A stretch of 64,000 nt of DNA from Macrophomina tecta (taxonomy: Eukaryota > Ascomycota > Dothideomycetes > Botryosphaeriales > Botryosphaeriaceae): contig JAKSGN010000043.1 of the NCBI GenBank assembly GCA_024180945.1, positions 2,914,001 to 2,978,000 on the forward strand, in the 5' to 3' direction. The first letter of the stretch is position 1; every line of letters begins with the position of its first letter. The position numbers were made by a program, and so were the translations under genes. The notes under the pieces are model-generated. The model was not told the DNA's origin, made no database searches, and saw nothing but the letters and a program-made list of their open reading frames with translations. Positions 25,159 through 36,942 of this stretch are shown piece after piece.

Positions 25159-27651
25159 ATGGGTTGCTTCGGTCGCCTCAGCGACGCGGAAAAGAACGTG
25201 CGCGAGGAGCAGAAGTGGGATTATATCGTGCGTCAGCTCACCTACCCGTCACTTGACTGTGCACTGACTTCTTGATAGACTCTCAGCGACTTCACCTCGT
25301 CATCGTGGAAATCAAAACTCTCCTACCTCTGGCTGTGGGTTTTGAGCGCGATCGCCATTGCAGTCTACGCCGCGGATACCTTCACTGCCGTTAACCTGCT
25401 CGCCTTCAACAAGTGGTCCAGCCAGGTCGACCCGGCCATTGACATCAGCATCTCCAAATGGATCTTCACTGGCTGTATCATTTTCTCTTGGGCTCTCGCT
25501 GGCTTCGAATGGTTGCGCGCGTTCCGTGTAATGCGTGGCGGTGGCGTCGCAGACAGTTACCTCGACCCCTTGGCCGCCACACTCCAAAGTTCCCGCATCT
25601 ACAAGGGTGGACATGGCTGGAGGCGTTTCCTCGTTTTTGCGGAACTAACCAAAAGTAAGAAAGGAGTCGATTACATTGCGCTCTTTGTCTACTTTCAGTT
25701 CAAGAGCGCCATCCGCATTCTTCTCGCCGAAGGTCCCCGTCAGGTCGTCAACGCTGTGACATTATGGGCCGCCATGAAGGCAGACCTCTTGCCGGAAGGT
25801 GACAAGGCCGCGACTGACGGACACTCCGGGCTCGAGCAATTCTGGATCAACATTGAGGTGCTGGCCAACGAGCAGCAAGAGCAGGCTATCATCCTTTCTT
25901 CCATGTTGTTCACCCTGGTCATTTGGGTTTTCTCTGCCCTGAGTTTGATTCTGGCTGCCGTCCTCTATGTACTGTTCCTCTGGCACTATATCCCCTCGGT
26001 TGATGGTACTCTGGCCAATTACTGCAGACGCAAGGTTGACAAGAGACTGGAGCGCGTTGTTAGCGTAAAGGTTCAGAAGGCCCTGGAGAAGCAAGAAAAG
26101 AAAATCAGGAAGGAAGAGGAAGAAGCAGCTCGAGTAGCGGCCGCCAAGTTGAATATGCAGAACGGTGGATCTCAGAAGTCGCAGAAGGTCTTGCAAAGCA
26201 AAAACTCTCGCCCTGAACTGGTACCCCGGAAGCCTACTCTTCCCCAGCTTGGTGGAATCGACCGCTCGGACACTCAATCTTCATTCTCCACGCTACCGGC
26301 TTATTCTTCACAACCGCCGACTCGCCCAGGCACTTCCAACGCAAACCGTCCTGCGCCTTCGAGAGCCCCTACGCTGCCCAGCATCAATGGCGACGACAAG
26401 CGTCCAGTCGGCCCCAGCAGGTCCGACACAGCATCATCTGCTTGGTCTGCTCAAAGCTATGGTTTAAACGCACCTCTTCTCGGTAGCGCCGGTGACATGG
26501 GAGAATCCACCCCTCCGCCAATGCCTCCTATGCCGATGAATTTCGAGCGGTCTTTGACGAACGGTCAGCAACAACGGTCGTTCCCGTCTCAGGGTTCGCC
26601 GCCTCAAGTTCGCGGTTCTCCAGCCCCCATGGGTCCCAATGGTTTCTACCCACCTCCGAGGTCAAACACCGCTTTCAGTGCTGGACAGCCCCAGCGTTCA
26701 TATACCCCAATGGATCGGCCTCCGGTGCAAGGTCGCAACTCGCCAGCTGTGGGTCCCAACGGATACGGACCTAATGGGTATGGTGCGAACGGATATTCTC
26801 AGAATGGGTTCGGTCCGAACGGCTATGGGCCTCCACCTCAAACACGGGGTACGCCCGGACCAGGAATGCCGATGCGCCAAAACACTAGCTATAGCATGAA
26901 TGAGGGCTATAACATGCATCCTCCCGGGCCCATGCGCACCAACACTGGTATGAGCTCAATGGGCCTTGGTACAGCGGGCCCATCCCCACTTGGCAACCCT
27001 GACTTGGGGCCTTATGGCCGTCAATCTCCGGCGATCCAAATGCCTGATGAAGCCTATGAGCTGCAGCAGCAACAGAGGCCTATGGGCAACAACCCTCGGA
27101 ACGACTACAATGGCTACAACGGCGGTTACGCTGCTGGTGGCGACGACTACGACCCGTTCCGCGCAGGCACACCTGCGCAGGGTCCCATCCCTGCTGCCAA
27201 CATGCGTAGGTCGCGTTCGCCTAGCAATGCGTCTTCGCGCTCTGGCTCGACAAATTACACGCAGCAGCCTCAAGGCAGCTACATGGCGTTCAACCCGCAC
27301 CAGAACACCTCAACGCCCGTTTCGCATACTCGCACTGGCAGCGTCTCGCCGGTGTATGAGAATGAAGGGCAGGCGGGTAACGCTCAGCAGGATTACCACG
27401 TCAGGCCCGTGTACGATAACCGGAACAGTATCCACAGCCGGCAGGGATCGCAGCCTCGCAACTTCTCGGCACCTCTGCGGTTGCACGAGCCTCAGCTTCG
27501 GCCTATCAAGAGGAGCGCGACTGAGCCGATGCAGCCGCAAGAGCCGCAGCTGGCAGAGCAAGAGCAGAGACCGTCGACCGCGGGTGGTTGGGGTCGGGAG
27601 CCTTCTCCGGAGGACTGGCGCAGGGATGCGTATGGATTCGATGAGCGGTGA
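25159..27651 (+). CDS. KCH1: KCH1-like low-affinity K+ transport protein
   Basis: Fungal KCH family membrane protein (yeast Kch1/Prm6 promote K+ influx and calcium signalling). Exons 25159-25227 and 25279-27651 give 813 aa. The N-terminal half carries the family core: EEQKWDYI-TLSDFTSSSWKS, helices LSYLWLWVLSAIAIAVYAADTFTAVNLL, ISKWIFTGCIIFSWALAGFEWLRAFR, the DYIALFVYFQFKSAIRILLAEGPRQVVNA segment, and IILSSMLFTLVIWVFSALSLILAAVLYVLFLWHYIP. The start MGCFGR offers Gly2 (myristoylation) and Cys3 (acylation). The C-terminal half is a long disordered, Pro/Gly/Asn/Ser-rich cytosolic tail, with an NGY/NGF repeat, longer than in yeast. The 51-nt intron is phase 0. Confidence 0.88.
26752..26830 (+). 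repeat. In-frame NGY-type coding repeat in the KCH1-like tail
   Basis: Codes for about five imperfect copies of the unit GPNGY (variants GANGY, SQNGF). Low-complexity, disordered region; copy number may vary between strains. Confidence 0.75.
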
Positions 27652-28065
27652 TGGTCGTAGTCAAGCGTTCATCAAAAGCTTCTCATCTTCTGGTTTTCAG
27701 ACCCGTGATACCCCCCGATGGCTGATACCCCTCTTTCCCTAAAACTTCTTCTTTTGATCATGCGACGACTTCTTTAACGATTTTATTTGATGGGAAAGGC
27801 TTGCTGAAATTTCTGTTACGACGAGGGGACTTGGAGGAAAGCTGATATACCCTTACACATTCGTTCTTGGCTGAGACACACGGGATTGGGGAGTTTTTAT
27901 CGTCGCATGTTTTTATTTCCTTTGCCTTGTACAGTTTCCTTGGCGACCGCGGACCTTTCGAGTCGAATAGAGAGGGGAGGCGGATCGCTCTGTAACATTA
28001 TCATGCCTTCTTGCTGGATGTATTTTGTCTGTTCAAAAAAAAAGTTCATATTCCAGCAATGCCAC

Positions 28066-28098
28066 TGCCGCCGCTGCCGCTGCCGCTGCCGCTGCTTC
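28066..28098. repeat. (CCGCTG)n minisatellite
   Basis: About five tandem CCGCTG units just beyond the KCH1-like gene. Non-coding. Confidence 0.75.
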
Positions 28099-28857
28099 AA
28101 CCCTTGCTCTTGCCTTTAACGTGACCAGCTTCGATTGAGGAATTCGGAAGGGCGATTCTGCGGAGACAGCCTGGGCAGTTCGGCGCGGGGATGGCGAGGC
28201 GGTTCTGCTGGAGAGTAAAGGCTGCAGGAGGTAAGGAGGTGGGTTGATGGGTTACTTGGGCCATCAAGGCTTTTCCCAATTCTCGCGGCAAAAGTCGGCA
28301 GTGCCGTGATTGTGGAGACGATGAGGCGATGGGTTCTGGGGATGTCTGGAGTTATGGAGGAAAGAGTCGGGGTTGGTGGTTCGACAGTTGCACTTCCTCA
28401 CGCCAACACCTCCAGGGCCGCTTCGGCGGGCTTATCAGCAGGACAAACAGTCGGTGAGCTTGATCCCCACCCAGAGAGCGCCTTTTTTCCGGCCTCAGAA
28501 GATAGCTGTCTCTGTGGGATGGGATCCACAACGCAATTGACACCGCGGCGTTTTTTTGGCGTCGTTATGGCATGAGCATGACCAGACGGGGATGGCGATT
28601 TCACATGTCGCAGGTCAGAGACGCGTTCCGTCTTGTTTTCGTGGCGGTTACGTCTTTTTTTCCGGGGCCCTGTCTTTCCCTTCGACGCACCGTCCAGTGT
28701 GCCACCCATGGGCAGGCGGGCGGACTGGAAGCCGGGTCGTCTCTCTCTTCTTTGAATGCGGCACAATCGTGCTCTTGCAGAGCTGATGCCTGGCTTGACG
28801 ACGGAACGTTGCAGCCAAACAGCAGAGCTCCCGCCGTAGCTTAGGGCCCCCGTCTCT

Positions 28858-28883
28858 CTCTTTTTTTTTTTTTTTTTTTTTTT
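28858..28883. repeat. Poly(T) tract
   Basis: Over 20 T in a row after a short CT run. Likely length-variable. Confidence 0.8.
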
Positions 28884-29705
28884 GGCCGCAATGCAAAAGC
28901 ATCCTGTTTGCCCTTTCGCTATGCACACAAGAAAAGAGCGGACGGCCCGTTGACCGCGCGGGTGCATGACGGGATGCCAGCGAGTCGACAGCCGTGCGGA
29001 TCAGGTACCGGGCGATGACGAAATGGCTCGTGGCAGACGCTGCTCCTGCTGCCGCCGTTGGCAGTCTGGCCGTCTGTCCAGCTGTGCACTCTCCTCCGCT
29101 ATCGCTCGCGCGCAATGCTGCCCCCGTCGCTTTCTGTCGGCTCTTCCTCCCCCCAGCCCTTCGCTCGACCGCAACCGTGATAACCTCGGCATGGTGGGGA
29201 GCGCCATCATCAACCCCTCGGCCTGCTCTCGGCTGATGATGCGCGGCCGGGCCAGAGCGCCCCGAACCCTGGGGTTTCTGGTGGCCACACACACGACACA
29301 TCATCGCGGGAACCCGGGGTGGGCGCCATCTGTGGGCCCCGGATAGAAGGGAGGGAAATGGGCCACCACACCCCCGAATGGAGCAGAACGACATCATTGT
29401 TGTCGGCCTGGGGCCCCTGCCCCCTCGACAGAACCAACCAAACGCGTTCTAGACGGCCTCCCCGTCCCCGCTGTTTTATCGTCATCTGTGGGTAACGCCG
29501 CCGTCCGTTCAGGGACTGTCTTGTCTCTCTTTTGGCTTCGTATGTGTGTGTGGCCGGAGCTTTGCGCGCGCGGAGCCCTTGCCTTGCGACTAGACAGAGG
29601 GAGCGATTAATTCGCGCGGCCGACCTTGCCTGTCTACGGGTAAAAGGGCATAGCCCGAAATAGAAGTGAGCCCTGGGGAGGAGACGAAGGCCTTCGACCG
29701 CCCTT

Positions 29706-29755
29706 TGACGTCTTGGGTTTGGTGGGGTTGGTCGGATGGTGGCGCCCATATAAAG
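29706..29755 (+). promoter_or_regulatory. CRE-like site and TATA box of the SET-domain gene
   Basis: TGACGTC (29706-29712), an ATF/CREB-type half-palindrome core, lies 37 bp before TATAAAG (29749-29755). A CT-rich leader of about 300 bp then runs to the ATG at 30063. Suggests bZIP (stress-type) control; inference from motif and spacing. Confidence 0.5.
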
Positions 29756-30062
29756 ACTACCCTCCATCCCTCCCCCTCCGCTTTTCCTCCATCGTGTAGA
29801 CGAGAAGACGTCGCTCCCGTTTGTCGCTGCTCCCTTTTCTTCGTGCCCATTTTCTGGAGAGAGGAGAAAAAGAGTTTATCCGGACCAAGCTCCGACATTG
29901 TTTACTGTTACTTTTCTCTCCTCGTGCCTGCCGATCTCCCTTTCCGGCCAACGGCATCAGCATCTGAACACGCCAGCAACGTTTCCGCTCCGCCCGGCGC
30001 AAAAAGGAAAGAAGACCGGATCGCGAAAAGGAAGAAAGAAAGAGAAAAGCCACTCACCAGCC

Positions 30063-30752
30063 ATGGCCGTCACCGCCTCCATCAACCCCCCCTCGGCCGC
30101 TCCCGGCACCAAAGTCAACGGCACCACCACCACCGCCACCCTCCATCAAAAGCCCGTCACCAACGGCGCGCCCACCCCAACCGACCAAGATCTCGACACG
30201 CTCCTCACCGTCGTCCACGGGCCCAACTACACCACCAAAGCTGTCTCCAAGGTCTCCCTGCCCCCCAACGCCGTCTTCGCCCGCCTCACCCGCGCCACGC
30301 CCGCGCCCGCGCCCCTCTACACGACGGTCCAATCCGGCCGCTCCTCGCACGTCGAGCTCAACTCGGACCTGCGCTACGTCAACCACTCGTGCGAGCCCAA
30401 CCTCATCTTCGACATGGCCCGCGGCGAGGTGCGCGTGAACCCGCTGAAGGAAGACGGCCTGCGCGAGGGCAACGAGCTGACCTTCTGGTACCCGAGCACC
30501 GAGTGGAGCATGGACCGCGCCTTCGACTGCGAGTGCGGCAGCCCCGCGTGCATGGGCCGCGTCGAGGGCGCCAAGGCGCTCGACGACAAGACGATGGACA
30601 GGTACTGGGTGAGCGAGCATGTGCGGGAGCTGAGGGACGAGCAGCGCGCGCGGAAGGCCGCGAATCGCGTGAGCTCGGGCGGCTTGGATGCGTTGGGCGG
30701 GAAGAGCGTGCTGGGCGGCTTTAGGAGTGTGGCCGGTGGGGGTGTGGTGTGA
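30063..30752 (+). CDS. Stand-alone SET-domain protein
   Basis: Intronless, 229 aa. A disordered Thr/Pro/Ala-rich N-terminus of about 45 residues precedes a compact SET fold. RYVNHSCEPNLIFD is the SET NHSCxPN motif that binds AdoMet and forms the pseudoknot; ELTFWYPSTEWSMDRAFDCECGSPACMGRV is the catalytic-loop region plus a post-SET zinc cluster (CxCxxxxC). The first AdoMet motif (GxG before VFA) is weak: the segment reads TKAVSKVSLPPNAVFARL. ELTFWYP replaces the more usual ELTFDY. Probably a lysine methyltransferase-like protein; activity and target cannot be told. The start is the ATG within a Kozak-like AGCCATGG. The overlapping +1 frame is a shadow. Confidence 0.83.
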   Translation: MAVTASINPPSAAPGTKVNGTTTTATLHQKPVTNGAPTPTDQDLDTLLTVVHGPNYTTKAVSKVSLPPNAVFARLTRATPAPAPLYTTVQSGRSSHVELNSDLRYVNHSCEPNLIFDMARGEVRVNPLKEDGLREGNELTFWYPSTEWSMDRAFDCECGSPACMGRVEGAKALDDKTMDRYWVSEHVRELRDEQRARKAANRVSSGGLDALGGKSVLGGFRSVAGGGVV

Positions 30753-31728
30753 GGAGTTTTTTTTTTTTTTTTTTATTCGAAAACGGGGGTTGGGCCATGT
30801 TTGGCGCTCTTCTACTCCTTTTTCTTCCCCTCTTTTCTTTTTTGCCTTCTGATGGTTGTACTCTTTGTTGCGGTTCGACATAAGGTGCATGGAGAAAGAG
30901 CATAGCCTGCGAAGCCTGAGAGCTGTGGTAGAAGGTGTCTTGGAGTTTTCGTTACTCTCTGTCCCTAATTGGACTTTTCTCGATTTGCGCAGAAAGGAGA
31001 CGGTAAAGATGAAAATCTACGGCTGCCGCTTTTCCAAACACACTAATCATCTCCACCTTCGAATTTAAGATTGATAAAAAGATGGCCAGGTGACTGCTTT
31101 CTGGGGAGTTACAAATATTAGCGCATACCGGAGACAGATGGAAGAGGAGAAATCCCCCGGACGAGTGGCGGAAAGCAGAGGACAAGAGCTACATCTAGGC
31201 AACCGGAACTTCACCATCTTCAGCATCACTGCCGATAGCCTGGAAAGCGACACCAAATCTATGCTGATGATCATCCTATCTTGTCATCGCACATTAGGAG
31301 ATCTAATCCGCGCTTACCCGCAATCGTCCTGCCCTTCCCATCTGAAGAGCCTGATATGCACACAACGCTGGGTAACGTTTTCCAACGCCCTAAAAGCAAT
31401 GGAGCAAAAGAAACGGAAAGCGAAGCCAGCCAAGCTTTCTCCTATCCCATGCCCGTATTTACCGCCGTGAACCCCTCTTCTCCGTGATTTCCCTGCTTTG
31501 CTGCTGGCCTGCCATGCACGCACATCACTCTACGAATCTCCACCTTTTGTTTGCTTTTTCTCGGCACAGCACCCCGAAACCCAATTTCCACTCGATCTAT
31601 CGTATCTCAGATCGATCTAGCCTCGGCCGGGGCGATCTCAAAAAGTGGAGTTTGCGGGGGGTAGTCCCGCACGCCGTTCACATGCGTCATGTCAACAGCC
31701 GGCCGGACAATCGCTTCTGTAGTTTTCT

Positions 31729-31779
31729 CCTATTTTCTCTTTTTTCTTAAAAAAAAAAAAGAAAAGAAAAGAAAATAGG
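31729..31779. repeat. Imperfect inverted repeat (A/T-rich hairpin)
   Basis: CCTATTTTCT... (31729-31748) pairs with ...AGAAAATAGG (31760-31779): about 16 of 20 positions complementary, with an A-rich loop. Could form a hairpin in RNA or a cruciform in DNA. Confidence 0.55.
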
Positions 31780-32186
31780 ATTGGAAGCGAAGAGAGCTCC
31801 CACGAGTAAAAATGCAAAATGGAAATGAGAGAGGAAACTAGAAGTCTAAGGAGCCACTAATAACTATTTATCTCAGATGGCGTGATTCAACGCATGTACG
31901 TACGGCTCATCTAACCAAGGCAAGAAAGAAAAAAGAAAAGGAAAAAAAAAAACCGAAGTCCTGACGCAGGGAGTACAATAGCGAAGACCGGCAGCTGTCA
32001 ACAACCTGTCAGACCTACAGACAGACAGACAGTCAGTGCCACAACTCACCAGCGTACTGTCACGGCATCGACCGGTCTCATACCCTCCGTAACTGGTTGC
32101 ACTAATGCTAGCCCGCTCCAACCTACACTTCTCCTGGTTTCGTTGCCATCACAGTCATCACCAACGGGCCACCCACTGCTCCTTCT

Positions 32187-32228
32187 CCTTCTTCTCCTTC
32201 TTCTTCTTTTTTTTTTTTTTTTTTTTTT
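32187..32228. repeat. CTT-rich run merging into poly(T)
   Basis: Pyrimidine tract (CTTCTTCTCCTTCTTCTTC followed by about 19 T). Simple repeat with no coding role seen. Confidence 0.7.
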
Positions 32229-33575
32229 CCAACCAATTCGCGGATTCGCTGCGTTGCCAGTCTGACGGCGTCACGACAGCAGCGTCTTCTCTTACGGTGA
32301 GACGCCCTTCTCCCAACAATTTGACCCCCTCTCGCTTCCCTCGATTACCCGTGGCTCGGCCCTTGGGAGCCCATAGCGTCATGTCGTATCCGCCGCGTCA
32401 GGGAACCGCACGAAGGCGACGCCGTCACGCCTCCGTCAGCCCACCGCCTGTCTATACACATGATGATACCCCCTCCCCGGCGAAAGGGCGTACATACGCC
32501 TCTTTGCGGGAGCGTCGAAGGGGGGAGGGGGAGGCGCCTGAGCACCGCGGCAATCTGAGAGAGAGGTGGGAAGTGTCGGGCAGCCAACACGCCTACAGTC
32601 CACACGATCTGGAGAGCGCCAGCAGAAGCCCCGAGAATGTGCCACGGGCTTTGGTTGTTCTTTGGGTGATAGAACGCCAGATGCTGCAGTGCTGTTGGAG
32701 GGAATAGCGAAGAGCGGTGGGGTTGGGAAAGCAAAGGGCAGTGCATCCGTTCAAGCCCTCATTGGTCGAGTTCCCCATGCGCGATGCTTGGACGCGTGAT
32801 GCAGCGGCAGCGGCGACCGAAATGAGGATGGTGCGGGATATGCGTGCTGCACGGCGGGCGGGCCATGTATGTAACGCATGTGTCAAAGACGCGTGCGCGC
32901 GGGTGGGTGAGGTTCCCCCTCTGGAACGAAAAAGCAAAGGTGGGCATTGGGAAGTAAGCGCAGGCGTGGGTGAGCGGCTCCGTGGCTCTGGAGATGGAGA
33001 AAGAGCGAAGAATATGATGTGGCCTTATGATTCACTGTACAGTGGAACGTCTTTGAAGGCTTTTGCTGGCAGCCGTGGGACGTTGCTGTGTGCAAATTTG
33101 AAAGTGATCAGGGGGGAGAGCAACGGACACCGGCGGAGTATCATGGACAATCAATCCTCTCACCGCAACAGAGGCGCTCTGAACCACGCTTTTTCCACGT
33201 CATCGGCCCTCAAGCCCTGGGATGGATAGACAGCGCATGGGGGCCGGCCCGACCCCCAGGTCGTGTGCACTTCAAGATTGCACAGAGGAACAATGAACGA
33301 AGGCCCGGCCCTGAAACACGGTTGTGTGACATCAGTGGTAGAAAGCGGAAGATCGACGGGCTACATCCAATGATGTGAAAGAGAAGGCAAGGGCAGGCGG
33401 ATGCGCGCAATTAAAATGCACGTCTCCATCGACCGCGCGTGCCGAAGAAGCAAAAGACGAAAAGCAACGATCAAGGGTCCGAAAAGTAAAGAAAGGATCG
33501 ACGAAACGTCCGCGGCGGAAGAAAGATGATGAAAGATGAGAAAGTGAGATCTTTGATCTAATGACCGACATCGCA

Positions 33576-33595
33576 TCTGCATATGCATATGCAGA
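33576..33595. repeat. Perfect 20-bp palindrome
   Basis: The core CTGCATATGCATATGCAG, extended by one T/A pair on each side, equals its own reverse complement. It lies in gene-free DNA and could be a dimeric protein-binding site. Confidence 0.7.
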
Positions 33596-35855
33596 GAAGT
33601 GGGGGGGATTTATCGAGAGGTGAATGGATCGCCTTTCCCGCCAGCCAAAAAAACAACACACTCACCTGTACGCTCCTGTGCCCTGCTTTGGTCTCGTTTA
33701 AAGCAGGTATCGACGCCGTTTCTGCAGGAACAGTGTAGCGAGAGGCATATAGCATCTGTGCTACTGGCGACGGCTTGCCAGGTAGCGTGACGCTTGCTCG
33801 TCAGCAACGCCGGGGTTTTCATTCCAGCAGACCGGTCGCTGAGCATATTGGCCGCGCATATTGATTTGTTATCGCCGCTGCAGAAAAGCATATCGCCCGG
33901 CAGTCAGGTACGAGGCCAAAGAGCTATGTGCGCCGCGTAGTCAGAGAGAATGAAAAAAGGTAGCATTGCAGGCGAAACACGAAAAGGCTTCCCGCAGACA
34001 GGTCAGCGTGCATACGCAGGACACGAGACCATTGACGAACGCCGGAACAAACATTCGCCTAGCTACATAAGTGAGCCATACAGAAAACGTGGAGGATGGT
34101 AACAAATGAAAACCGATGAAGAAGAGAGTGAGAGACAAGAGACCCACCTGCACGCCCGCCGCGATTCCGCCATGACAACAGACCGATGCCGGCTTCCCGT
34201 CGCTGTGTTCCACCGCCACTGTCGCTGCTCAAAACCAGCCGGAATGTAGGTAGGATATCTCCGCCGTCATCGAAGTGCTCGAGCGTCGGCTCGTTGCCGT
34301 AGCCTCTCGCCTGGCCTAAGCGTATGCCGCCCTTGTCTCTGTCGTACGCAATGCACGCGCCGCGCACTATTGTTTCGAGAAGGCGTCGTACATGCGCCCC
34401 TGGGGAGTCTGTAACACCTGTGAGGAAATGCCTTATTGCTGCCCGCAATGAGATATGAGGCTGGCTGGAGGCTGGGGATTGGGAGACCTCGAGGTAACAG
34501 TGCGGCGTTGAGCGGTCAAGCCTGGGGCTTCGGTTGATTGGCCACCCGAATGAGGAGTGAAACGACAGGTCGAAGAGTAACGATGGTAAGAGAGCAGGCA
34601 ATTTGGAAGGCAGCAAGTCGAACGAAGGATTGAGTTAATGCAGATGACAAAGTGATGACAAACAGACGAGCCCGGGCTTTTGCTGACGACAGCATGCTGA
34701 CGCGAGTTTTCCCGAAACTACCAAGCTCTTGGGAGAATGCATATACTCATCGATCGAGGCAAATCAGGACCGATTGGCAGCGAAGTGAACAAGCAAGCAA
34801 CATTGCATTACTTTCGAAAACAGCTGTCTATGGCCGACCAATCACCTCCTTGTATGATAACCATCTTTGCTAGATAATGCCTATTCTCGCTCTGTAGTGC
34901 CTATCAGTTCAACACCAAAGACTAGTAATTATTTCCTCATGAAGAAAACTCTTTCCGCCTTATTGTATATCCCAATACATCATCTCTAACCAGTCCACTC
35001 CCCAAGCACTAGTAAGTATGAAGACATGGTGGAGTGATGTAAAGAGGGAAATATAAGCTATACACATATAAGCCGTAGAATCTTCAGCATATCAATCTTG
35101 TTTACCGTTGAATCATTTTTCGCGAAGCCACTTAAGGAATCGACAAAATCGAGCCATGAGTCGTCTGTTTCAACTCTCGATCGACAAGAAGAAATAGTGA
35201 GGGCCCAGCCGTGGCTGACCCTGAAGAAACTCAAATGAAGGAGTAAAACAGGAAAAGACTTTTACCGCCCGGACAAGACATACAAACGGTATGGACTGCT
35301 ACTACTGTGCGAAGACTGAATGTCCCATTTCTTCACAGCGTTAGAGCCAAAACAACGCAAAGCCAAAAAGCAAGACCAAGTCAGATAAACTTGAAAACGC
35401 CACAAACTCCGGAACAAAGCCCAAGCGCGCCCCTTGCTTAGACCATTGCTAACAAGGGAATCGGAGTACTCTCGGTGATATCCCACATATATCAAGTAAA
35501 CGGGCAACGAAAAACAGCAGCAACGACTAAAAGGGGCAGCAAGAATTGTAGCGTATGTTGGAGTTTGATAAGTATCCGGAACGCGCAATGATGGACGGAC
35601 CAGCCAGCCACACGCGAGACGGGAAAACTCGGAATCCAAGGAGGAACACCATCCCGGGAGCGAGCGGAGAAAGTTTGCGGGGAAATTAGGGATTCTGTGC
35701 GGGGCGGTCGTATCGAAAACTGCGGGGTGTTCATGAAAATCGCGAGCGTCCGGGGAAAAATGTGAGTCAACAAGATGGCCGTTGCGAACTGTCAAGACGG
35801 GTATTTCGAAATCTCCCGAAGTGTGGAGTTGGCTTGATATGGGGTAACTTCGAGG

Positions 35856-36889
35856 CTATTCCATAATCGGCAGGAACTGTCGGATATGTCTGTCAGCAAA
35901 ATTGAACCACATCAAAGGCTGGAGATGAGCAAAACAGCAAGGGGTATACTTACGTTCATGACAATTAGCATCGGAACCTCAAAGACATCCCTCTTGACAC
36001 TCCAACAGAACATGCAGTTGATTAGACCGTCCTTGTCGCCAGGTCTCCCTGCACCTGCACCTTGCTCGAGTTTGACAACAGTATTGCCATTCATGTATCT
36101 TTTCTGACCGTCTTTGTTGCCGTTCTCTTCGGACTTGATATTCATATTTTCCAGGGCTGAGAGATCCTCCTTGGTCCGGTAGCGGATGAGCTTGCATGCA
36201 CGTGTTGCCGTTGCACGTGGCGCCACGAAGGCCAACTTTGCAAAGTCTTCGTAGAATTGACAAACTGAATTGTCGTCAAGCAGTTCGGCAAGATAGACAG
36301 GGCGGGGGTTGTCCGTGACTGGCTGTGGCTCCCGTGGTGTGTTGACCCCTCGTGTGCCTGTTGCCGTGCCGGACTGGATAGCACTTCCACTGGAGCCACC
36401 GGTGTTGACGTTTTGATTAGGCTCATAGCCAAGTAACACATCCTTCTTCCAGCCTGTGAGTAAGCTGAACTCCTGACTGACAGCGGCGATCTGGCCGGTA
36501 CGACGGCAGATGATCGTAGGCACCGCATGAGCATTGATGAAGTCCTCATACTGGTAGAGCGTGCGCTGGAAGCTTTTCTCCATAAAAATCAGGTCATCCG
36601 TGTTCAGCGTACTCGTGCAAGCAATGAAGGAAGGCCGAATCGACGCAAGCGCTTGAGCGATACGAGACCTCTTGGCGATAGAGAAGCGTTGCTTGAGAAG
36701 TGCAATGAGGCCGTGGAAGCCATCCGTGTACGGGTACGGGCTCGTGACCGAATCATATATCTCACTGGGATCTCGACGACGCTTGCGATTAGCCTCTTGC
36801 TGCTGTTGCTGCTGTTGCTGGACTCTGTGATTTTGCATTTGTTGTTGCCTGTTGTATATTTGCTGCTGCCGCCGTTGCTCCTCTTGTTG

Positions 36890-36942
<53 letters not shown>

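Larger units (their letters stand above)
27652..29705. other. Gene-free interval upstream of the SET-domain gene
   Basis: About 2 kb. Contains the KCH1-like 3' UTR, a hexanucleotide (CCGCTG)n tract at about 28066-28098 and a poly(T) tract at about 28858-28883. Overlapping frames at 28350-29770 are not consistent with a splice model and show no domains. Confidence 0.5.
30753..35855. other. Long (5.1 kb) gene-free interval between convergent genes
   Basis: No supportable protein-coding gene on either strand. Contains poly(T) at about 30757-30774, an imperfect inverted repeat at 31729-31779, a CT/poly(T) tract at about 32187-32228, and a 20-bp perfect palindrome at 33576-33595. The largest frames (32105-32707 plus; 34059-34616 minus) lack domains. 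The minus frame around 34200-34420 reads somewhat protein-like (for example YDRDKGGIRLGQARGYGNEP) and could be one exon of an orphan gene. Such length is unusual between two converging 3' ends in this gene-dense window. Confidence 0.45.

Noticed and set aside
29666..30724. 352-codon frame over the SET gene.
   Set aside because: Shifted-frame shadow, with His/Arg-rich composition; the SET frame carries the conserved motifs.
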